This document shows, piece by piece, positions 6,840 through 15,539 of a DNA stretch of 34,809 nt. The position numbers were made by a program, and so were the translations under genes. A model generated the notes under the pieces. The model did not search any database. It was given only the letters and a program-made list of their open reading frames with translations, and was not told where the DNA came from. The stretch is from Candidatus Avichristensenella intestinipullorum (GTDB lineage Bacteria; Bacillota; Clostridia; Christensenellales; Aristaeellaceae). Where the stretch lies: contig DVFI01000124.1 of assembly GCA_018713305.1 (NCBI GenBank), positions 1-34,809 on the forward strand, read 5' to 3'. Numbering within the stretch: the stretch's first letter is position 1; the number at the start of each line of letters is the position of its first letter.

Positions 6840-7883
6840 TCACGCCTCGATTTCCACGACCAGGTGTTCAATGGCCGTATGGCGGTGCATATACACCACG
6901 TTGAGCCGCCCGTCCCGGTCCCTGCACATGGCGGGCTGGCACTTGTTGCCCGGCGCGGGCGCAAGCTCCAGGAGATTCGTCCAGGTCTTTCCCTCGTCCC
7001 GGGAGCAGGCCAGCGTCAGCGGGCTGCGCTCGTGCCAGTCGGCGACGGGCGTGTCGTTATAGGCCATGAGGATGGTCTCGTCGTCCCAGCTGAGCACGTC
7101 TATCTTGGACTCGTTGTTGAGGATGCCGGCCGGCTCCGGCTTTGTCCAGGTCCTGCCCCCATCGCGGCTTTCGGCCGTATAGGAGGCCAGCGAGCGGATG
7201 CCGTCGCCCCATCCGGTCGCTCCCGGGCAGGTGCGCGTGAACATGCGGATGACCCCGCCGGGCCGCAGGCACAGCGCCGGCTCGCGGATGAGATTGCCGT
7301 CTTCCGCCCAGAGGAGCGGCCCCTTTTCCCAGGTCTCTCCGTCGTCGCAGGAGCGGTATATCCGCACGGCGCCGAAATACTTGTCCGCCATCTCGCTGGA
7401 AGTGGAGGCAAAGACAATGGTTCCGTCCGGCAGCAGGACGCTGTCGTTGGAGGCGTGGCCGCTTTGGATGTTGGCGGGCCGGGCCGGCTCCCAGGTGCGG
7501 CCGCCGTCGCGCGTCTTGCGCATCCACAGTTCGTCGCGGCCGTTGCACCAGGTCGAGAAATTGACCTCGGTGTCCAGGAATTTCGCATACAGCAGGATAA
7601 TCTCATCCCGCCGGTTCTTGATAAAGACGGGGTCGTGGCAGCAGTAGCGGATATCGCATCCCACGGCGTCCGGATTGGACCATGCCTGCGCGCCCGGCTC
7701 CAGCACGGAGACCCAGTCCTTGGCGTCGCGGCCCATGGGGTCGCCGTTCCATTGCAGGAAGCCCCCGTTCCATACGGCCAGCAGGTTGCCGTTGGCCGCC
7801 ATGGTCAGGCTGGGCATATGATAGCACTGGCGCTCGTCGAACCACGGCACCACCCATTTTCTTTCCACAATCCTTGCTTTCAT
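6840..7883 (-). CDS. Sialidase-like Asp-box (BNR repeat) protein, cytoplasmic
   Basis: A 347-residue six-bladed-propeller protein of the sialidase superfamily. Four Asp boxes (S/T-x-D-x-G-x-T-W) are visible near residues 125-131 (RDGGRTW), 179-185 (CDDGETW), 240-246 (RDGGRTW) and 295-301 (RDEGKTW). The N-terminal region that holds the FRIP motif of true sialidases reads ERQCYHMPSLTM, so the first catalytic arginine is not obvious. There is no signal peptide, so it acts inside the cell. The ATG at 7883 has a GGAGG site and overlaps the stop of the preceding glycosidase gene by 4 nt (ATGA); the frame upstream of it lies inside that gene and is not used. It is the last gene of operon 1. It may hydrolyse, trans-glycosylate or lyse an imported sialic-acid-like glycoside; the exact reaction is unknown. 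Confidence 0.85.
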   Translation of the reverse strand: MKARIVERKWVVPWFDERQCYHMPSLTMAANGNLLAVWNGGFLQWNGDPMGRDAKDWVSVLEPGAQAWSNPDAVGCDIRYCCHDPVFIKNRRDEIILLYAKFLDTEVNFSTWCNGRDELWMRKTRDGGRTWEPARPANIQSGHASNDSVLLPDGTIVFASTSSEMADKYFGAVRIYRSCDDGETWEKGPLLWAEDGNLIREPALCLRPGGVIRMFTRTCPGATGWGDGIRSLASYTAESRDGGRTWTKPEPAGILNNESKIDVLSWDDETILMAYNDTPVADWHERSPLTLACSRDEGKTWTNLLELAPAPGNKCQPAMCRDRDGRLNVVYMHRHTAIEHLVVEIEA

Positions 7884-9928
7884 CGCGCCGTATCCTCCTT
7901 CCGTGGCGGCGTCCCGCCCCATTGCATCCATACGGTTTCCAGGCTGCCCACCGGCAGCCCCAGCGCCACGCCGCCCGGAACGGGCGCGGGCGACAGCGTC
8001 CGTCCGTCCGCGTCCTGCGAGGAAATCGCCTCCGCCTGCCCGTCCGGACAGGCGGTCAGCACCACATCGCCGGCGTCGTCGGTGCTGGCATTGATAAGAT
8101 ACAGGGCCAGCGCCTCCCCGTTGCGGAAGCAGTACGGCTCCATGTAGGCCGCATCCCGCACCATGGGCAGCGAAAAGCCCGCGCGCAGCAGAACATCCTG
8201 CAGGATTTCCTGGCGCACGCGGTTGCGCAGCATGGGCGGCACGCCCGCTTCCAAGCGGCCGAAGGGATACACCATCACCCGGCCGTTTACCACCGCCTGT
8301 CCCGTCGCCGCACGCCGGCGGTAGGAATCGAAAAACTCGGTATAGACCTCCACCTCCGCCTCCGGCAGATACGTCACGTCCAGCACGTCGCTGCACAGCA
8401 GCGCGGCCGAAGCGCGCGCATGGAGGCGTCCGCCGTACACCCTGTCCCCGACGGCCTGCTCGTAGGTATACGCGCCCTCGTCCTGTTTGAGCCAGCGCGC
8501 GCTGCGGATGCCCGCCAGGTCGCCCAGGCCCATATCCAGGAGCGTCCACACCGCGTCCGCGCTGAGGATGACGAAATTGTCCGCGAACAGCCGGCGAAGG
8601 ACCTCCGGGCTCCAGTTTCGCAGCGCCTGCCCCGAAACGGCCGCTACCTGGCCGGCAATCTCCGGCGTCGGGCAGTATGCCATGGGGATGCCCAGGGCAG
8701 GTAGCAGCTCTGCAAAAAACGTCTCCTGCGGGTAAAGCTCCTCCATGGACACGCCGCGCTGCGTATGCAGCGTATAGGCCGAGTCCGGGCTGCAAAGCAC
8801 CCGAACGCCCACCCGCTCTCCCGCAAACGCCCCTCTGGCGCTCAGGCGGTTCAGGTAGGGCTTGGTCTCCCGCAGCATCGTCTGGTATCCGTCCTCCCAG
8901 ACGATGCCGTTGCCGTTGAGATCGTACAGGTCGAGGGTGATGCCGGCCAGGCGGAGCGGCAGGGCGCTGAGCAGCTGAAAACGGGTAAAGCGCCGGGATT
9001 TGGAAAAGAGCGAAAAGGGGAAGTTTTCCAGCTCCGGATACACCTCCGTCTCGGGCGGCAGGAACGCCCGGTTGAGCATGGAGACGCGGTTGAACGCGGC
9101 CATGTACGCGCCGGGGGCCTGTTCCTGATAGGCGGGCAGATGGATGCGGTCTACCGGCGGCGTGCCCGCCGCCAGCGCGTAAAGCAGGGCATGCCAGTCG
9201 CGCCCCTCCGCGGCGTGGACGTGCGGCACGGAGCTCATCAGCCCTACCTTCGCGCTTGCGGAAACCTTCCGGACGGCCTGCCCAATGGCGCGGGCCGCGC
9301 TCAGCAGGGTCTCGCGGCTGACGTCCAGCCAGATTTTGCGGTAGGGATGGGGCGTCCCGGGCCGGAGCACGCCTTCGAGAAACTCCTGGCGGGTCAGCGG
9401 TTTCCCGGCCCGCTCCGCGTACAGGCGCATATGCTCGTCGCAAAAGCAGCCTCCCCATACCAGCGGGGCATGGTTATGGAGGCGGAAGTCGTCCTCTACC
9501 CACAGGATGGACGGTTCCAGCGCGGCATAGCGGGCATAGATGTCCGCGATATAGCGCTGCCAGCGCTCGCACAGCGGGCATACGCACAGCGACGCCTCGT
9601 TTCCCTGCACGTCCACCATGGGGCGAAAGCCCTGCTCCGGGTTCATCCGCTTGCCCAGGTCGGCATGCATGACGGTATGCCAGTGGTTGACCGACAGCGT
9701 GACGCCCATCCCGGCCAGCATATCGCGGATGCGCTCCATCAGGCGCAGGTACACCTCCTGCTCCTGCAGGGTCATATGCCCGGTGTTGATTTCCTCCACG
9801 TTGGCAAACACTGCCACGTCGTCGATGCGAGCCTGGCGCACATACTGTTCCAGCGCCCGGATTTCCGCCTCGTCGTTAAAGCCCGGATCGCAGCAGAAGC
9901 GAAAGATATACCGAAATGCATCGCCCAT
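7880..9928 (-). CDS. GH42-like clan GH-A glycosidase, putative
   Basis: A 682-residue protein with the architecture of a (beta/alpha)8 glycosidase followed by a trimerisation/amidotransferase-like domain. Candidate catalytic glutamates are E145 in ILWVEDDFRL and one of those in ETEVYPELENFP (around 293-301). A cysteine set CVCPLC (115-120) and GGCFC (159-163) resembles the zinc cluster of GH42 beta-galactosidases. The region from about 335, after LDLYDLNGNG, matches the second domain. No signal peptide is present, so it should work on imported oligosaccharide. The start at 9928 is set by an AGGAGG site; an upstream in-frame start would lie inside the esterase gene. It follows the esterase by 1 nt and overlaps the Asp-box gene by 4 nt. 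The family is deduced from motifs and remains tentative. Confidence 0.65.
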   Translation of the reverse strand: MGDAFRYIFRFCCDPGFNDEAEIRALEQYVRQARIDDVAVFANVEEINTGHMTLQEQEVYLRLMERIRDMLAGMGVTLSVNHWHTVMHADLGKRMNPEQGFRPMVDVQGNEASLCVCPLCERWQRYIADIYARYAALEPSILWVEDDFRLHNHAPLVWGGCFCDEHMRLYAERAGKPLTRQEFLEGVLRPGTPHPYRKIWLDVSRETLLSAARAIGQAVRKVSASAKVGLMSSVPHVHAAEGRDWHALLYALAAGTPPVDRIHLPAYQEQAPGAYMAAFNRVSMLNRAFLPPETEVYPELENFPFSLFSKSRRFTRFQLLSALPLRLAGITLDLYDLNGNGIVWEDGYQTMLRETKPYLNRLSARGAFAGERVGVRVLCSPDSAYTLHTQRGVSMEELYPQETFFAELLPALGIPMAYCPTPEIAGQVAAVSGQALRNWSPEVLRRLFADNFVILSADAVWTLLDMGLGDLAGIRSARWLKQDEGAYTYEQAVGDRVYGGRLHARASAALLCSDVLDVTYLPEAEVEVYTEFFDSYRRRAATGQAVVNGRVMVYPFGRLEAGVPPMLRNRVRQEILQDVLLRAGFSLPMVRDAAYMEPYCFRNGEALALYLINASTDDAGDVVLTACPDGQAEAISSQDADGRTLSPAPVPGGVALGLPVGSLETVWMQWGGTPPRKEDTAR

Positions 9929-9929
9929 G

Positions 9930-11354
9930 TCAAGCCTCCTGTTCCTGTGGGTCCGTCCGCACCGGCAGGCCATAGAAGGACAGCATCGGCAGGCGCATGC
10001 AGTCCCAGGGAACGGCGTAGCCGGGGTTCATCCGCCAGCCTCCGTGCAGGCGCACCGTCCCGCGCAGCGCCCGCGGGAACGTGAGCGTCAGCCCGCAGGT
10101 ATCGACCGTGTACGCGCAGGGATGCGCCAGCCCCTCGTCGTCCTCCGCGTCAAAGGGCAGCCATGCCGCCGGCACCCCGAAGGAGTTCACCCAGTTGCGG
10201 ATGCGCGAAAAGGAAAGCCGGATGGTGTCCGGCGCGACCAGCCGCACCTCTTCCGGTTCCGGCGCGCGCCAGTCCGTCGGCCGGCCGTAGCAGACCTCCA
10301 GCGCCGCGCGCGCACACCGCTCGCCCACCACCAGATTGCTTGCCGCCGCGTTGTGGATAAAATCATACAGCGCCAGATCCGCCGAAGGCACCACGGCCAC
10401 CCGCGCAAGCTGATACTGCGCCTGGCGCTGCGCCTCGCGCACCATGCCCCACTGCCGGTCCAGCGCCTCGGATACGCCTTCCACGCAGCGGTTGAGCTGC
10501 ACGGTCAGGAAGGGCAGATTCGGCTGGCCCAGCGCTTCCCGGGTATGGCGCACCAGCGCCCCGAAGCGCTGCAAATAGCTCTCCGCGCTGTTTTCATAGC
10601 CCTCCGCCTCGCCCTGGTACCAAAGCACCGCCTTGGGCCGGATATCCCCGAGCATGTCCAGCATGTTTTGAAACAGCGCGCCGTTTTCCTCGGGGTTCCA
10701 CCAGCGCAGGGGCGCGCCGCCGTAGGCGCAGGGCACCAGGCCGATGGGAATCCCCAGCGCGCGCCGCAGGTGCTTGGCAAAATGCAGCCACGGGCTGTGG
10801 CCGGGGTTATGGTTTTCGTAATTGCCCACGTATACGGCGTCCGTGGTTTCCCCCAGCGGATGGGTGGCCAAATCCCACCGCCCGCTGGGACGCAGGACGT
10901 GCACGCCCAGCTCCGGCTCGTCCGCCACCGGGTCTTTGGCCCGGCCGGCCGCGTTGCTCTGGCCCGCGATGACGAACACGTCGCCCACGCCGACGTGGTG
11001 CACCATGTCTCCGCGCGTGCAGGAAAGGCCGTCCCAGCCCTCGTAGTCCATGCCGGTCTCGATGCGGTACAGGCCGCCCGCCGGCACGGCCGGGAAGGTA
11101 ATCTGCCAGCGCCCTTCCTCCGGAATGTCGCATTCCGTCCACGGAATCACCGATTCGCCGGTGCTCTCCAGCGCCACCCGCGCCCGAACCGTCGCCCTGG
11201 CAGGCCCTGCCTGCGAAAAGGACAGCGGCAGCTCCTGCGAAAGATGAATCAGGTGGTAGGTGCCTTCCAGATGGATGGGCGCCGTACCGTCCGGCCCCTG
11301 CGGGAAAATCTGCCAGGGGCAGGCGCCCCGGGTGATGATTACGCCAAAGTTCAT
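9930..11354 (-). CDS. Sialate O-acetylesterase-like SGNH carbohydrate esterase
   Basis: A 474-residue carbohydrate esterase of the SASA/sialate O-acetylesterase group. The SGNH blocks are clear: the nucleophile motif VIAGQSNAAGR with S133, the oxyanion glycine in CAYGGAPLRWW (about 212), block III in LWYQGEAEG (about 247-249) and the D-x-x-H dyad DFIHN (D331, H334). An N-terminal beta-sandwich (1-125) precedes the hydrolase core, as in the family. It lacks a signal peptide and is predicted cytoplasmic. It likely removes O-acetyl groups from an imported sugar before the downstream glycosidases act. An AAGGAG site precedes the ATG at 11354. It is translationally close to the glycosidase gene (1-nt gap). 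Confidence 0.9.
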   Translation of the reverse strand: MNFGVIITRGACPWQIFPQGPDGTAPIHLEGTYHLIHLSQELPLSFSQAGPARATVRARVALESTGESVIPWTECDIPEEGRWQITFPAVPAGGLYRIETGMDYEGWDGLSCTRGDMVHHVGVGDVFVIAGQSNAAGRAKDPVADEPELGVHVLRPSGRWDLATHPLGETTDAVYVGNYENHNPGHSPWLHFAKHLRRALGIPIGLVPCAYGGAPLRWWNPEENGALFQNMLDMLGDIRPKAVLWYQGEAEGYENSAESYLQRFGALVRHTREALGQPNLPFLTVQLNRCVEGVSEALDRQWGMVREAQRQAQYQLARVAVVPSADLALYDFIHNAAASNLVVGERCARAALEVCYGRPTDWRAPEPEEVRLVAPDTIRLSFSRIRNWVNSFGVPAAWLPFDAEDDEGLAHPCAYTVDTCGLTLTFPRALRGTVRLHGGWRMNPGYAVPWDCMRLPMLSFYGLPVRTDPQEQEA

Positions 11355-11405
11355 ACTCTGCTCCTTCCTTCCATGACGGGAACTCGTCCGGGCATGCGCC
11401 CGCGC

Positions 11406-12638
11406 TCAGGGAAACGCCCTGCGAACGCCCCGGGCCATCGCGCACAGCGCCGCGCCCGCGGCGGAGACGGCGCACCAGGCCACCAGCACCGACGTCCAGC
11501 CCCATTGCTCGCTCAGCGCGCCGAACCCCACGCTGGACAGCGCGCTGCCCACATACGCCGAGGCGTTGAGCAGCCCGATGACCGTGGCCAGCAGGCCCAT
11601 CCGGTAAAAGCGCAGCGGCAGCAGGCTCAGCAGCATGGTGCTCGCGCCCGCCATGCAGGTCGTGCTCAGAATCAGCATCATCAGCGTGATGGCCACGCTG
11701 CCGCGGCCCAGCGTCGCCCACAGCACGATGCCCGCCCCGCAGACGGCAAACGCCATGGCCGCCGTGCCCGTCTCATGCCAGCGGAGCCGGTTGCGCAGCC
11801 AGTTGAACGCATACACGCCCGCCAGGTTGACGGGGGGCACTATCATCGTCAGCGCAATGGACGTGGCGGCCGGAAAGCGGAAGCTTTCCTGCAGGTAGGA
11901 CGGCGCCCAGGTGATGATGCCGTCCCGCAGCAGCCCGTGCATGACCGACGCCAGCACCACCGGCGTCAGGCAGAGCAGGGCGCGCAGCGCGCCGGACGCG
12001 CCCTGCCGTTCTTTTTCTTCTTTCTCCGTAGCGGCCGGGATTCCCTCCCGCTCGCTGATGCGCGCCAGCGCGCGCATCCCGACCAGCCACACCGCTCCGC
12101 CCGCCGCCATCGCCGCGCCGCCCAGCCAAAACGCAAGCCGCCATCCCGCGCCCGAAGCCGCGCACAGCACACACATCAGGTAGGCGGCCAGCGTGCCCGC
12201 CGGCGTCGTCGTGGACAGGTTCACGCACGTCCGCGCGCACTGCGCATCCTCGGTCAGGTCTGCCACGGCCTTCATCATCGGCGTCCACACCAGCGATTGC
12301 AGCAGGCCGTTGAGCGCCCACAGCACCGTCATCTGCCCGGCGGTCGCGCTCAGCGCCATGCCGAAATTGACCGCCGCGCCGCCCAGCAGCCCAATCGATA
12401 CCAGCCACAAGGGGCGAATCCTGTCCGCGAGCAGGCCGCTGAAGAGCTGCGCGCCGCCGTAGCAGAGAAAAAACGCGCTGGAAACCCTGCCCAGTTCCAC
12501 CTTGGTCAGCAGCGTGGTTTCCTCCATGGCCGCGATGCACGCGGTAAAGTTCAGACGGCCCAGATAGGCGGTGCAATAGCTAAACCAGCACACGCCGAAC
12601 AGCAGGTAGATACTTCGGTGCGAATGCAGCTTCTTCAT
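11406..12638 (-). CDS. MFS transporter, OPA-like
   Basis: A 410-residue integral membrane protein with about 11-12 hydrophobic segments, arranged as two halves separated by a basic and acidic cytoplasmic loop (EREGIPAATEKEEKERQG). The N-terminal signature SYCTAYLGRLNF and the loop ELGRVSSAFFLCYGG followed by GLLADRIRP fit the organophosphate:phosphate antiporter (GlpT/UhpT) branch of the major facilitator superfamily. It may move a sugar phosphate, a free sugar or an organic acid linked to the pathway. The start at 12638 (MKKLHSHRS) is chosen for its AGGATGG site and spacing of 26 nt from the PHP gene; an upstream in-frame start would overlap that gene. A second, ABC-type importer in the same operon suggests that this one handles a different compound or exports a product. 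Confidence 0.8.
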   Translation of the reverse strand: MKKLHSHRSIYLLFGVCWFSYCTAYLGRLNFTACIAAMEETTLLTKVELGRVSSAFFLCYGGAQLFSGLLADRIRPLWLVSIGLLGGAAVNFGMALSATAGQMTVLWALNGLLQSLVWTPMMKAVADLTEDAQCARTCVNLSTTTPAGTLAAYLMCVLCAASGAGWRLAFWLGGAAMAAGGAVWLVGMRALARISEREGIPAATEKEEKERQGASGALRALLCLTPVVLASVMHGLLRDGIITWAPSYLQESFRFPAATSIALTMIVPPVNLAGVYAFNWLRNRLRWHETGTAAMAFAVCGAGIVLWATLGRGSVAITLMMLILSTTCMAGASTMLLSLLPLRFYRMGLLATVIGLLNASAYVGSALSSVGFGALSEQWGWTSVLVAWCAVSAAGAALCAMARGVRRAFP

Positions 12639-12664
12639 ACGCGTCCATCCTGGTGCGGCGGCGC

Positions 12665-13624
12665 TTATGCGCGCGCCGCCTGCCGGAGATAGTAGGGGTT
12701 CATCCATGCCTTGCGGCCTTTTCCGTCGGTCAGCTGCACCCACAGGTACCGGGCCTCCGGCGGTACGGAAGCCAGCTTCAGCTCCATATGGGTCAGGTTA
12801 TCGTCGGGAGAATACAGGCGAAGCACGGGGTTGATGCCCTGGCACATCACATGAATGCGGCGCACGGGCGAGCAGTCCAGCACCATGGTGCCGTCTTCGA
12901 TATAGCAGCCGTGGATGTCCGGCCCGGTCGAGGCATAGAAGGACATGTCGTCGTACGCCTGGATGATGGCCCGGTAGCTCAGCTCCGGCGCCTTAAAGAC
13001 CACCCAGCCGCCGCAGGAATCGTCCTCGCAGCCCCGGCCCTCGTGGTTATCGTCGGTGGCAATGCAGCGCAGCGGCCTGTGCAGCATGCGCAGCGCCAGG
13101 GCGAATTCGTTCTGGCTCATGCCGTTGTTGACTTCCACCTCGGCGCTGTGGTTATAGATTTCCATGCCGTCGTATGCGCCATAGTGCAAAAACTCGTCCG
13201 GCCCTTCGGAAGACCAGGTGGGATGGTTGTAGTTGACGATATACCCGTTGCGGTGAAACTCGTCCACCTTGGCGCTGATGGCCTCGCCGGTATACCGTTC
13301 GGCCCGGTACACCGCCACGGCGTGCGCGGGGTCGCGCAGGATGGCGCAGAGGTGGCAGGTCTGGTTAAAGTCGTGCTTTTTTCCGTATATGAAGCTGTCG
13401 GTATCCACCTCAATACCGACCAGGGCCAGAAACCGCTCGTCGTTGAGCCTGCTGTGGTCCAGCAGCACGTTATGGTCCGTAAAGGCGACGACGCTGTAGC
13501 CGTGGGCCATATAGTGCGCCTTCACCTCTTCGGGGGTCAGCCTGCCGTCGGAACAGGTCGTATGGCAATGCAGGTTGGCCTTATACCCGGGGTACGCGGC
13601 AGGCAACAGTTCCGTTCTTGACAT
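12665..13624 (-). CDS. PHP-domain phosphoesterase
   Basis: A 319-residue protein of the PHP superfamily. Metal-binding motifs occur in order: LHCHTTCSDG near residue 18, AFTDHN near 48, GIEVDT near 70, NYNHPTW around 150 and ATDDNH around 210. The last ~90 residues form an extra beta-rich domain with VRRIHVMCQG and LWVQLTDGKGRKAWMNP, common in PHP proteins annotated near carbohydrate operons. It has no signal peptide. It probably cleaves a phosphate ester or phosphodiester on the imported sugar. A GGAGAAG site precedes the ATG at 13624. It is separated from the binding-protein gene by a 116-nt gap that holds two inverted repeats. Confidence 0.88.
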   Translation of the reverse strand: MSRTELLPAAYPGYKANLHCHTTCSDGRLTPEEVKAHYMAHGYSVVAFTDHNVLLDHSRLNDERFLALVGIEVDTDSFIYGKKHDFNQTCHLCAILRDPAHAVAVYRAERYTGEAISAKVDEFHRNGYIVNYNHPTWSSEGPDEFLHYGAYDGMEIYNHSAEVEVNNGMSQNEFALALRMLHRPLRCIATDDNHEGRGCEDDSCGGWVVFKAPELSYRAIIQAYDDMSFYASTGPDIHGCYIEDGTMVLDCSPVRRIHVMCQGINPVLRLYSPDDNLTHMELKLASVPPEARYLWVQLTDGKGRKAWMNPYYLRQAARA

Positions 13625-13657
13625 ACCGTCGCTTCTCCTTCCGGAATTCCGTGAAGA

Positions 13658-13731
13658 ACGCCGCCCCGCAATGACTGTCCCGTTGGAACGGCACCGGGGC
13701 GGCGTCGAGGTCAGCCGCTGAAATTCAGCGG
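13658..13731 (-). terminator. Intra-operon hairpins downstream of the operon 1 binding-protein gene
   Basis: Two structures occupy the gap. A perfect palindrome CCGCTGAAATTCAGCGG (13715-13731) lies 9 nt past the binding-protein stop. A GC-rich 11-bp perfect stem pairs 13658-13668 with 13695-13705 around a 26-nt loop; on the minus strand it is followed by TCTTC. They probably cause partial termination or protect the upstream mRNA, so that the binding protein is made in excess over the downstream enzymes. Confidence 0.6.
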
Positions 13732-13740
13732 AGCGCAGGA

Positions 13741-15477
13741 TCAGCCGAAGTTCTCTCTGGCTTCACGGATAGCCTCGTTGACAGCTTCCTCCAGCGCGGG
13801 GCCGCCGGCCGCCTCATATTCGGCGCGGTACTGCTCCCAGCCGGTCTCCACGTCCAGCTGTCCGCCCAGCATCTGGGAGAGATACCGGTTGGTGATTTCA
13901 AACAGGGTGGTCTGCACCTTGCCCCACTCGGCGTCCAGCGTGGCCAGGCCGTAATAGGAGGGCAGCTGCACATACACATTATCCACGAACGCCTTTACGG
14001 TGTCAATGGCGTACAGATAGCACTCCCGCGCTTCGCCTTCGGCCCAGTCGAGCGTGTTGTCATAGGGGGCCGTGACGGCGGTCCACCAGTCGTTCGTCTC
14101 CAGGTCGAGCATCATCTCGCTGGCGCAGAACAGGTAGGAGAACCACATGTAGCGGCAGCGGTCGGGGTTGGGATAGCCATAGGACTTGTTGATGTTGACA
14201 AACTCGTCCAGGTTGTAGACGACCGTATCGCCGTCCATGGTGTAGGTCAGCCCTTCAATGCCGCGGAAGAGCAGCGCCTGGCCTTCGTTGCTGGCAAGGA
14301 ATTCCACCAGGTCGAGCACGCGCTCGGGATAGGCGCAGCTGGTGGGGATGAAGTAGTGGGCGCCCACATAGGAGGGCACGTCGTACACGCGCAGCCACTG
14401 GCCTTCGTTATTCTGCAGGGCGGTGCCCAGCGTCAGGTCGGCCAGGGAGCCGTCTTCGGGATGCGCCTGCATCCAGGAGTCGTAGAGCTTCTTGAACTGG
14501 GTGTAATAGCCGTAGCTGTAGCCGTAGGAGGCAAGGGTCTGGTTGTTGAAGGCGGCGTAGCCGTCATCCTCGTCCACCAGCGTGCCCACGCCGTTGTGGA
14601 TGCCGTCGTTGGCGTACATCTCGGCCAGCAGCTTCATGACCTCTTTGCTCTCGTCGGAGACGGTCATCAGCGTCCAGTGCTCTTCGTCGGTGCCAATCTT
14701 GGACTCGTCGTCCGGCACAAACCCGGTCCACATCCAGTCATAGGTGGCGGGGGTGCGCAGCGAGGTTCCCTGCGGCCGGGCAATCGTGTTGTCGATTTCG
14801 GCCCAGTTGGTCAGCTTGCCGTTGTAGGGCCACCATCCGGAATAGCCCGCCTCCACGGCCTTCTGCGTGAACTCCACAAACTCGTCCACCGTGGCGGGCA
14901 CCTTGCCGTCGTTCACCTCTTGCAGGATGGCGGTGTTGTAGGCCGGCACGCCCGCGAAGGAGGGATAGGCGCGCGCGGAGAACGAGTAAATGGCGTAGGC
15001 CTTGTTTTCATCGCCGGTGTACATCTTGTTGTACATCTTATACTCGTCCGTGTTGATAATCTTGTGCAGGATGGGGTAGCGTTCCGGCTGCGCGTTGATG
15101 ATGGCCGCGATATCGTACACCGCTTCCTCTTCCGCGTACTGCCGAATCTTGGTGGCTTCGCCCCAGGTGGGGAACAGGTCGGGGCCGATGCCTACGGCCA
15201 GCTCGTTGGCCAGCCTGTCGTCGTAGCCTTCAATGCCGGTGTCGTACTCGAGGGTAATGTTGACCGCCTGCTCAATGGCCTTCTTGATGGGGTCGTTGGC
15301 CATGCCTTCCTGGTCGTCCACGCTGTTGGCATACTGGGAGAAACGGATGTTCACCAGTTCGCGGGCCGCATTGGCTTCCGGGCCGGTCGCGACCTCGGTC
15401 GCGAAAGCCGGCAGCGCCGTGACCAGCATGGTCAGGAACATGACCCACGCCAGCGTTTTTCTGAGGGTTTTTGCCAT
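13741..15477 (-). CDS. ABC transporter substrate-binding protein (LplA/YtcQ type), operon 1
   Basis: A 578-residue extracellular solute-binding protein for an oligosaccharide or complex sugar. Residues 1-27 form a signal peptide (MAKTLRKTLAWVMFLTMLV..., AFA before TE) that fits signal peptidase I. There is no lipobox cysteine, although most Gram-positive relatives are lipoproteins. The mature part contains DLFPTWGEATKI, GDENKAYAIYSF and HYFIPTSCAYPERVLDLVEFLAS, a pattern shared with the operon 2 paralogue at 22918-24603. It delivers ligand to the two permeases encoded just upstream. The start at 15477 is fixed by the signal peptide and an AGGAGG site; the frame is open further upstream only within the permease gene. 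Confidence 0.92.
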   Translation of the reverse strand: MAKTLRKTLAWVMFLTMLVTALPAFATEVATGPEANAARELVNIRFSQYANSVDDQEGMANDPIKKAIEQAVNITLEYDTGIEGYDDRLANELAVGIGPDLFPTWGEATKIRQYAEEEAVYDIAAIINAQPERYPILHKIINTDEYKMYNKMYTGDENKAYAIYSFSARAYPSFAGVPAYNTAILQEVNDGKVPATVDEFVEFTQKAVEAGYSGWWPYNGKLTNWAEIDNTIARPQGTSLRTPATYDWMWTGFVPDDESKIGTDEEHWTLMTVSDESKEVMKLLAEMYANDGIHNGVGTLVDEDDGYAAFNNQTLASYGYSYGYYTQFKKLYDSWMQAHPEDGSLADLTLGTALQNNEGQWLRVYDVPSYVGAHYFIPTSCAYPERVLDLVEFLASNEGQALLFRGIEGLTYTMDGDTVVYNLDEFVNINKSYGYPNPDRCRYMWFSYLFCASEMMLDLETNDWWTAVTAPYDNTLDWAEGEARECYLYAIDTVKAFVDNVYVQLPSYYGLATLDAEWGKVQTTLFEITNRYLSQMLGGQLDVETGWEQYRAEYEAAGGPALEEAVNEAIREARENFG

Positions 15478-15539
15478 AGTTACTGCTCCTCCTTTTTCGT
15501 TGGGGTATGTGTGCCAAGCCATGACTGGCCCGAACATCC

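Noticed and set aside
6840-9458. Long version of the Asp-box protein (872 codons)
   Set aside because: The extra N-terminus lies in another frame of the glycosidase gene. A GGAGG site and ATGA overlap support the start at 7883.
9618-12692. A 1024-codon open frame on the plus strand
   Set aside because: It is antisense to the glycosidase, esterase and MFS genes, with repeated Arg/Gln/His/Pro and no recognisable motif or ribosome site.
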